From the NCBI RefSeq assembly GCF_035270045.1, contig NZ_DATFIP010000047.1:1-64000 (forward strand): a stretch of 64,000 bases of DNA, given 5' to 3'. The number at the start of each line of letters is the position of its first letter. The first letter of the stretch is position 1. The translations under genes were made by a program, and so were the position numbers. This DNA comes from Salibaculum sp035270045. Its GTDB lineage: Bacteria; Pseudomonadota; Alphaproteobacteria; Rhodobacterales; Rhodobacteraceae. The notes below the pieces were generated by a model. It searched no databases and was not told the DNA's origin. It worked only from the letters and a program-made list of their open reading frames with translations. Below, in pieces: positions 58,995 through 64,000 of this stretch.

Positions 58995-59903
58995 TCAACC
59001 CTGCCATCTCTCCAGGATGTAGCGGCTCGTCATCAGGTCCAGATGCGCGCCACCCCCGTTCTTGAACAGGGTGATCTCGTCCGCGGACTGCCGGGTGAAC
59101 GCGGACAGCCCGTAGTAGTCCGAGACGACATCATCGCGGGTGATCGCGCCGGTTTCCAGGGGAATGCGCAACTCGCCGATGTGGCCAAGCGTCGTGTCGC
59201 AACTGTCGACGAAGATACGGGCCCGTTGCAACGCAGTGTCGTCGGCCTCGCGCATGTCAGGGCGATAGGCACCGATCAGGTCGATGTGCTGACCCGGTTG
59301 CAGCCAGCCCCCCTTTAGCAGCGGTTCAGTGCTCATGGTGGCCGAGGTCACGATGTCGGCCTGTTCGACCGCCGCCTGCAAGTCCTCGGCGACGGTGACG
59401 CCCGGACAATCCCCGGCGAACCGCGCCGCCCCCTCGGGCGACCGGTTCCAGACCGTGAATTCAGCCTGCGGAAAGGCCGCGCCGTAGGCCTGCCAGAGCG
59501 ACCGGCCCACGGTGCCCGCGCCGACGATCAGGATCTTGCGGCTGTCGGGCCGGGCCAGGCGACGCGCGGCCAGAAGGCTGTCGCCTGCGGTCTTCCACTT
59601 GGTCACAAGGTGGAAATCCAAGATCGCCTCCAGGTCGCCACCCTTGTCGGCGAACAGCATGACCGCCCCGTTGATCATCGGCTGCCCCGTGGCCGGATTA
59701 CCGGGAAAGATCGTGGCGCATTTCACCGCGATTCCCATCCCGTCGATCCAGGCGGACCGGTTCAACAGCGTGTCCGGGTCCCGGTAGAGGAACAAGTCAT
59801 CGACCGAGGCGCGCGGGCCGTCGTGTCCGGCTGCCAGCGCCTCGGTCAACGCCAGCCAATCCAGCCCGGCCTCGCCGTCCTCGAAGGGTATAATTGTCGT
59901 CAT
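58995..59903 (-). CDS. ornithine cyclodeaminase/mu-crystallin family protein
   Basis: The 302-residue protein is an NAD(P)-binding member of the OCD/mu-crystallin family. It has WIDGMGIAVKCATIFPGNPATGQPMINGAVMLFADKGGDLEAILD near residues 54-98, with the substrate-binding lysine in VKCATIFPGN. The Rossmann motif ILIVGAGTVGRSLWQAY lies near 126-142, and ADIVTSATMSTEPLL near 183-197. HIDLIGAYRPDMREAD and DVVSDYYGLS complete it. Relatives include ornithine cyclodeaminase, alanine dehydrogenase and ketimine reductase, and the motifs do not separate them. The ATG at 59903 overlaps the stop of the HAD gene by four bases. Confidence 0.85.
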   Translation of the reverse strand: MTTIIPFEDGEAGLDWLALTEALAAGHDGPRASVDDLFLYRDPDTLLNRSAWIDGMGIAVKCATIFPGNPATGQPMINGAVMLFADKGGDLEAILDFHLVTKWKTAGDSLLAARRLARPDSRKILIVGAGTVGRSLWQAYGAAFPQAEFTVWNRSPEGAARFAGDCPGVTVAEDLQAAVEQADIVTSATMSTEPLLKGGWLQPGQHIDLIGAYRPDMREADDTALQRARIFVDSCDTTLGHIGELRIPLETGAITRDDVVSDYYGLSAFTRQSADEITLFKNGGGAHLDLMTSRYILERWQG

Positions 59904-60520
59904 GCAAGGGCCCCCCGCGTGATGAGACCCGCCGCGACGAGCCGTCGGGCCCAGCCGACGGGACCGTCGAAAAGATGCGCCTGCCAGCCACGTTCGCTGG
60001 CTGCCATGATGTTCTCGGGCCGATCGTCCGTGAACAAGAGCCGCTCGGGCGTCACGCCGCAGTCGTCTTCGACCATCTCGTAGATGCGCGGATCTGGCTT
60101 GGTCACACCCATATGCCCGCTGATGTAGTGACGGTCGAATTCTTCCAGGAAAGGATAGTGCTCGCGCCCGATCTGGAATGTCTCGATCCCGAAATTCGAC
60201 AGGGCGAAAACCGGAACACCGGCGCGGCGCAATGCACGCAATATATCCACCGAGTCGTCGATTGCCGGGGCAGCCATGTCGATCCATCGGTCCTGCCACA
60301 TCCGGATTTCCTTGGCCCAGTCGGGGTTGGCGGCGGCGACCTCGGCTATGACTGCGGCAAAAGGTTCGCCCCGGTCGATCCGGTCGTTCATCCCGTGCAG
60401 GTCTATGGCCCCGAAGAAAGCCGCGCGCCGCTCCGCGCCGATCACGCGATCATAAAATCGTTCGGGCTGCCACTCGATGAGGACATTGCCGATGTCGAAG
60501 ATCACGGCGTCGGGGGTCAT
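59900..60520 (-). CDS. HAD-superfamily hydrolase (YihX-like)
   Basis: The 206-residue protein has HAD motif I as FDIGNVLIEWQPERFY at residues 8-23. The nucleophile is D9, and the usual second Asp is replaced by Gly, as in the YihX and epoxide-hydrolase-like branch. Motif II is ALSNFG near 116-121, motif III is the lysine in GVTKPDPRIYE near 147-157, and motif IV is LLFTDDRPENI near 170-180. YihX is an alpha-D-glucose-1-phosphate phosphatase; the same activity is a reasonable guess but unproven here. It is upstream of the cyclodeaminase-like gene with overlapping stop and start. Confidence 0.87.
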   Translation of the reverse strand: MTPDAVIFDIGNVLIEWQPERFYDRVIGAERRAAFFGAIDLHGMNDRIDRGEPFAAVIAEVAAANPDWAKEIRMWQDRWIDMAAPAIDDSVDILRALRRAGVPVFALSNFGIETFQIGREHYPFLEEFDRHYISGHMGVTKPDPRIYEMVEDDCGVTPERLLFTDDRPENIMAASERGWQAHLFDGPVGWARRLVAAGLITRGALA

Positions 60521-60609
60521 GGGAACTCCTTCCTGCTGTGCCCGGCACAGTAGCCCCGCCCGGGGGTCGCGGAAAGCCCCGTCTACGGCACCATGAAAAG
60601 GCCGGCCGC

Positions 60610-61062
60610 TCAGCGCGGCCCGGCGCCCCGCAACTGGCGTTCCAGCCGGTCCAGGAAACGCGAACGGTCGGCCTTGGTGAAGCCCCTGCCGCCACCCTGG
60701 CGAAACGGGTCGGCAGCGCGTAGATCGGTCATCAGGTCGCGGGTGGCCAGCGCCTGGCCCACGTTGCGTGGAGTCAGTTCCTCGCCATCGGGCTTGAGCA
60801 CGGACGCACCGGTCTCGACACAGCGGGCCGCAAGAGGAATGTCACCGGTCACGACCACGTCCCCGGGGCCGCAGCGTTCGGCGATCCACTTGTCGGCCTC
60901 GTCGGGGCCATCCGGGACGAAGACCGTTTCGATCAGCGGATTGGCCGAGGGCCGAAGGCCGCCGTTGGCCACGATGGTGACGGGATGCTTGTGGCGCGTG
61001 GCGACGCGCTCGACCTCGGCCTTCACGGGGCAGGCATCGCCGTCGACGAAGATCACGCCCAC
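60610..61062 (-). CDS. UPF0178 family protein (YaiI/YqxD)
   Basis: The 150-residue protein starts MGVIFVDGDACPVKAEVERVA, the family hallmark with DGDACPVK, and continues VVTGDIPLAARCVETGASVLKPDGEELTPRNV near residues 89-120. The C-terminal GGGRGFTKADRSRFLDRLER is also typical. Acidic residues in VDGDA and TGDIP resemble a PIN-like nuclease site, but no activity has been established that I know of. It overlaps fghA by ten bases and is read after it. Confidence 0.92.
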   Translation of the reverse strand: MGVIFVDGDACPVKAEVERVATRHKHPVTIVANGGLRPSANPLIETVFVPDGPDEADKWIAERCGPGDVVVTGDIPLAARCVETGASVLKPDGEELTPRNVGQALATRDLMTDLRAADPFRQGGGRGFTKADRSRFLDRLERQLRGAGPR

Positions 61063-61880
61063 AATGCCTCGGCATGGAAGGCCAGGTGATCCGCAATGAA
61101 ACTGGAAACGAAGAAATAGCTGTGGTCGTAGCCTTCTTGAAGGCGCAACTGGCCCTGTTGACGCCGCGCAGTCATGGCATCGGCCAGTGTGTCCATGCGC
61201 AGCAAGTCCCAGAAATCGTCACGCGTGCCCACGTCGACCAGGACCGGTCCGTCGAAGCCACTTTCGCGCATCAGCAGGCTTGCGTCGTGGGCGCGACCGG
61301 CCTCGACGCTGCCAAGGTAGCCTTCGAACTGCTTTCGGCCCCAGTCGCTGTCGGTCGGGTTGCAGATCGGCGAGAAGGCCGAGACCGAGCGGAACCGCCC
61401 TGGCAGGGACATGGCCAGGGTCAGCGCCCCGTGGCCGCCCATGGAATGCCCGGTGATCGCCTGCCGATCGGGGTCGATGGCAAAACCGTTGTCGAGGATC
61501 GTGGGCAGTTCCTCGGCTAGGTAATCCCACATCCGGAAATGGGGGGTCCAAGGCTTTTGCGTCGCATTCAGGTAGAAACCGGCCCCCTGGCCCATGTCGT
61601 ATTCGGGGTCGTCGGCGACCCCCTCGCCCCGCGGCGACGTGTCGGGAAAACACAGCGCGATGCCGTGATCCGCCGCCCAGGCCTGCGCGCCTGCCTTGGT
61701 CATGGCGTTCTCGTGGGTGCAGGTCAGACCCGACAGGTACCACAGCAACGGCACCGGACCGTCGCCGGTCTCTTCGGGCAGGAACAGCCCGAAGGTCATA
61801 TCGCAGGAGCAGGCGTCCGAGCGGTGTCGATAGACGCCCTGAACTCCCCCGAAGCAGCGGTTCTCGGAGAGTGTTTCCAT
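61053..61880 (-). CDS. fghA: S-formylglutathione hydrolase
   Basis: FghA hydrolyses S-formylglutathione to formate and glutathione, completing glutathione-dependent formaldehyde oxidation. The 275-residue esterase-D-family protein has VPLLWYLSGLTCTHENAMTKAGAQ near residues 43-66. The nucleophile serine lies in ITGHSMGGHGALTLAM near 141-156, FKSVSAFSPI-like FRSVSAFSPICNP near 162-174, a catalytic Asp region in PVLVDVGTRDDFW, and GYDHSYFFVSSFIADH near the end holds the histidine. The partner, glutathione-dependent formaldehyde dehydrogenase, is not in the window. Its start overlaps the stop of the upstream nitroreductase by one base. Confidence 0.93.
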   Translation of the reverse strand: METLSENRCFGGVQGVYRHRSDACSCDMTFGLFLPEETGDGPVPLLWYLSGLTCTHENAMTKAGAQAWAADHGIALCFPDTSPRGEGVADDPEYDMGQGAGFYLNATQKPWTPHFRMWDYLAEELPTILDNGFAIDPDRQAITGHSMGGHGALTLAMSLPGRFRSVSAFSPICNPTDSDWGRKQFEGYLGSVEAGRAHDASLLMRESGFDGPVLVDVGTRDDFWDLLRMDTLADAMTARRQQGQLRLQEGYDHSYFFVSSFIADHLAFHAEALWA

Positions 61881-62572
61881 CAGCTTTTTCCTTCGTATGT
61901 GGTCATGATCTGATCCAGCGGTTTCTTTGACTTGGCAATGGCGGGGACGGTCGCGTCCTCTCCCGGATGGCCGATAGCAAGGATCATGACCGGTTTCTCG
62001 TTCTCAGATCGTTCGCACAGACCGTTGAGGAACTTCATCGGGTTGGGCGTATGGGTCAGGCAGGACAGCCCCGCGGTATGCAGTGCGGTGATGAGCATTC
62101 CGGTGGCTATGCCGACGCTTTCAGGAACATAATAGTGCTTGATCCGTTTGCCCTCGCGATAGCCCCAGCGCTGGGCGAAGATCACGATCAGCCACGGCGC
62201 GAGATCCAGGTGCGGCTTGGAGGCATCGGTGCCGATAGGTTCCAGCGCGGCCAGCCACGCGTCACCACCGCCACCGTCGTAGAATCTCTCTTCTTCGGCC
62301 TCGGCGGCCTTGCGGATCTCGTGTTTCATCCCGGGGTCCGAGATGGCGACGAAATGCCAGGGCTGCTGGTTGGCGCCGCTGGGCGCGGTGCCCGCCGCCG
62401 CAATGCACCGTTCGATCACGGCACGCGGAACCGGCCGTTCGGAATAATCGCGGATCGAGTGGCGGGTCTGCATCAGCGCGAGGAAATTCGCGGCCGCCTC
62501 CTGCATATCGGCATCCGTTAAGCTGCGCCTGTGCGGCAGGCGCAGCGCCTTGTAGACGGGTCGCTCGGCCAT
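61880..62572 (-). CDS. nitroreductase family protein
   Basis: The protein of about 230 residues is an FMN-dependent nitroreductase-fold enzyme. RHSIRDYSERPVPRAVIERCIAAAGTAPSGANQQPWHFVAI near residues 37-77 has the typical RxSxRxF-like start and the PSGANxQPW FMN-binding motif. VGIATGMLITALHTAGLSCLTHTPNPM near 155-181 is the second FMN loop, and GHPGEDATVP is close to the C-terminus. In this branch (BluB/YdjA-like) substrates range widely, so none is assigned. The ATG at 62572 gives MAERPVYKAL. Its 3' end overlaps the start of fghA, so they are co-transcribed. Confidence 0.88.
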   Translation of the reverse strand: MAERPVYKALRLPHRRSLTDADMQEAAANFLALMQTRHSIRDYSERPVPRAVIERCIAAAGTAPSGANQQPWHFVAISDPGMKHEIRKAAEAEEERFYDGGGGDAWLAALEPIGTDASKPHLDLAPWLIVIFAQRWGYREGKRIKHYYVPESVGIATGMLITALHTAGLSCLTHTPNPMKFLNGLCERSENEKPVMILAIGHPGEDATVPAIAKSKKPLDQIMTTYEGKS

Positions 62573-62580
62573 GGCCCCTC

Positions 62581-63507
62581 CTAGCTGCTGACAAGGGCGA
62601 TGACGCCCGAAACGGTGAAAACGCTGACCGCGGTCGAGATCAGGATCGACGCCGACACCCTGTGCGGCGCGACGCTGTAGTGCTGGGCCAGAATGTAGAC
62701 ATTCCCGGCAACCGGCAAGGCGGCAGCGGCAATCATGACACCAGCTGCATAGGGGTCCACCGGAAACACGTAGAGCGCGGCGAACCCAACGGCCGCCGGA
62801 TGCAGCACCAGCTTGGCGAAGGACAGCCAACCGGCGACCGCCACCCGCTCGGCAGACTTGCTGGCCAGCGAGGCCCCGATGGCAAACAGCGCACCGGGCG
62901 TCGCCGCTGCGCCAAGGATTTCCAGGAAATCGTCCGCGGGGCCGGGAATGGACAATGGCAGGGCCGAAACGATCAGCCCCATGCCGATGGACATGATCAT
63001 CGGGTTCTTGAGAAGCCCCAGCCCGACAGTGCGCAGGATGCCAAGGCTCATCCGACCGTCGCGCGACCCGGTGATCAGGATCACGATCAGCGAGCCGAAG
63101 ACGATCAGGTCCACCGACAGGACCATCATCACTGCCGGGATCGCTTCGGCCCCCAGTAGCATGGCCAGCATCGGAATCCCGAGAAACCCGACGTTACCGA
63201 TCACGGCGCATTGTGCCTCAACCGCTGCCTCTTCGATCCCGCGGCGGCGCAACAGGGCGACGCCATTCGCCACGACATAGATCAGGAGCGTCCCCCAGAA
63301 GTAAGCCTGCACGAAGGACCAGTCGAAGATGTCCCCAATCGACAGGTTCGCGGCGAACCTGAACAGCATGGCAGAGAGCGCGAAATAAAAGACGAACTTG
63401 GTCAGCCAAGCCGTGGCCTCTGCTGTAAAGAAGCCGGTCCGGCCCGCGCCGTAGCCCAGCCCGATCAGGGCGAAGAAGGGCAGCGTCTGAAGGAAGATAT
63501 CCCACAT
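62581..63507 (-). CDS. AEC-family transporter (auxin efflux carrier family)
   Basis: The 308-residue protein has about ten predicted membrane helices in two inverted halves. The N-terminal helix begins FLQTLPFFALIGLGYGAGR, and ECQ-like VEAQCAVIGNVGFLGIPMLAMLLG near residues 98-122 carries the broken helix with NxGFLGxP seen in the first half. KLVLHPAAVGFAALYVF and AALPVAGNVYILAQHY near 262-277 correspond to the second. Bacterial members export or import malate, malonate or other anions; the substrate here is open. It ends eight bases before the nitroreductase start. Confidence 0.88.
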   Translation of the reverse strand: MWDIFLQTLPFFALIGLGYGAGRTGFFTAEATAWLTKFVFYFALSAMLFRFAANLSIGDIFDWSFVQAYFWGTLLIYVVANGVALLRRRGIEEAAVEAQCAVIGNVGFLGIPMLAMLLGAEAIPAVMMVLSVDLIVFGSLIVILITGSRDGRMSLGILRTVGLGLLKNPMIMSIGMGLIVSALPLSIPGPADDFLEILGAAATPGALFAIGASLASKSAERVAVAGWLSFAKLVLHPAAVGFAALYVFPVDPYAAGVMIAAAALPVAGNVYILAQHYSVAPHRVSASILISTAVSVFTVSGVIALVSS

Positions 63508-63616
63508 GAAGGCAGCGTTAGCAGGCCCGGCGGACCGGTGCCAGTGGCAAGGGGCACAGGCACGATCGGGGCCGTTTCAGGTCCGACACAAGGGCTCCGC
63601 GGTCTTGGCGACGCGC

Positions 63617-64000
63617 CTAGCCGCCGCCGATCAGCGCGCCCGCCGCAAAGACCAGCGCCCCGCCTAAAACGACCTGGAACGTCGCGCGCAAAAAGGGCGT
63701 GTCCATGAACCGGTTCTGGATCCAGACAATCGCCCAGAGTTCGACGAAGACAACGATGAGCGCGGTTATGGTCGCCGTCCAGAAATCCGGGATCAGGTAG
63801 GGCAGCGCGTGGCCCAGCCCGCCCAGCGTGGTCATGACGCCACTGGCCAGACCCCTCTTGAAGGGTGACCCGCGCCCCGAGATCTGGCCATCATCCGAAG
63901 CGGCCTCCGTGAATCCCATCGAAATCCCGGCCCCGACAGAGGCCGCCAGGCCGACCAGAAAGGTCGTCCATGTGTCCTGTGTAGCGAATGCCGTGGCAAA
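63617..64000 (-). CDS. mbfA: MbfA-like iron exporter, C-terminal part (cut by window edge)
   Basis: The - strand frame is open from the window end at 64000 to a stop at 63617, giving 127 residues of a protein whose start lies outside. It contains VGLAASVGAGISMGFTEAASDDGQISGRGSPFKRGLASGVMTTLGGLGHALPYLIP, then FWTATITALIVVFVELWAIVWIQNRFMDTPF and VVLGGALVFAAGALIGGG. At least three membrane helices are visible. This matches the VIT1/CCC1-like C-terminal half of MbfA, the membrane-bound ferritin-like iron exporter of alphaproteobacteria. The N-terminal ferritin-like domain, which would prove the identity, is beyond the edge; a plain VIT-family transporter is the alternative. Confidence 0.7.
   Translation of the reverse strand, partial: FATAFATQDTWTTFLVGLAASVGAGISMGFTEAASDDGQISGRGSPFKRGLASGVMTTLGGLGHALPYLIPDFWTATITALIVVFVELWAIVWIQNRFMDTPFLRATFQVVLGGALVFAAGALIGGG

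Overview
The window looks like chromosome of a high-GC alphaproteobacterium of the order Rhodobacterales (Roseobacter group). The basis is protein-level resemblance recognised by eye: a Rhodobacter-type petABC (cytochrome bc1) operon with heme ligands at H97/H111/H198/H212, a petP/petR-like regulator pair, an NDUFA9-type epimerase, a Hint-domain protein remnant of the roseobacter kind, a bacterial voltage-gated sodium channel and a NodH-like sulfotransferase. Most of the window is dense core metabolism in short operons with 1-4 base stop/start overlaps. The 957-codon and similar frames antisense to known genes are GC shadows and are omitted.

Left end (1-7068): an accessory block. It holds the possible tail of an upstream gene, a 37-bp tandem repeat, a badly decayed IS3-family element, then a five-gene + strand cassette: a family 2 glycosyltransferase, gmd, fcl, manC and manB. 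Together the last four make GDP-mannose and convert it to GDP-L-fucose for a surface polysaccharide. The block stops at a tRNA-Lys gene, a common island boundary.

Core block A (7069-28420): tRNA-Lys; dapF-mtaB-GST; a GST pseudogene; petABC with a terminator; thiBPQ under a TPP riboswitch; aroC; a DMT exporter; an HU protein; AMP nucleosidase; an SDR protein; a NaChBac-type sodium channel; then on the - strand a histone-deacetylase-like enzyme, xseB, ispA and dxs (isoprenoid precursors), and the petP/petR pair divergent from ilvE.

Core block B (28421-44087): ilvE, a small protein gene, a second DMT exporter, a PQQ-type sugar dehydrogenase, queG, a GST, mtgA, a Hint-protein remnant, gltB and gltD flanking a secreted protein of unknown function, uppP, the NDUFA9-like protein and tRNA-Leu.

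Envelope block (44088-57750): rnd, then kdsD-lptC-lptA-lptB-hpf-ptsN (Kdo synthesis and LPS export, without rpoN at the usual place). This is followed on the - strand by a surface-glycan locus: a two-module sulfotransferase, a core-2/I-branching-type GlcNAc transferase with a long C-terminal extension, two tandem paralogous glycosyltransferases, galU, kdsB and cysQ, with a divergent KpsM-like ABC-2 permease. CysQ would remove the PAP produced by sulfotransferases, so I read this as a candidate system for making and exporting a sulfated, branched surface glycan. It is the most interesting locus here.

Right end (58067-64000): an alpha/beta hydrolase, an ornithine cyclodeaminase-like protein, a HAD phosphatase, a YaiI-type protein, fghA, a nitroreductase, an AEC transporter, and the C-terminal part of an MbfA-like iron exporter cut by the window edge.

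A notable regulatory observation is an almost identical inverted-repeat motif, GTCCGGTRCGGACCTA, upstream of ilvE and in the gltD-uppP intergenic region. All functional calls rest on reading motifs and remembered family features; no database search was run.
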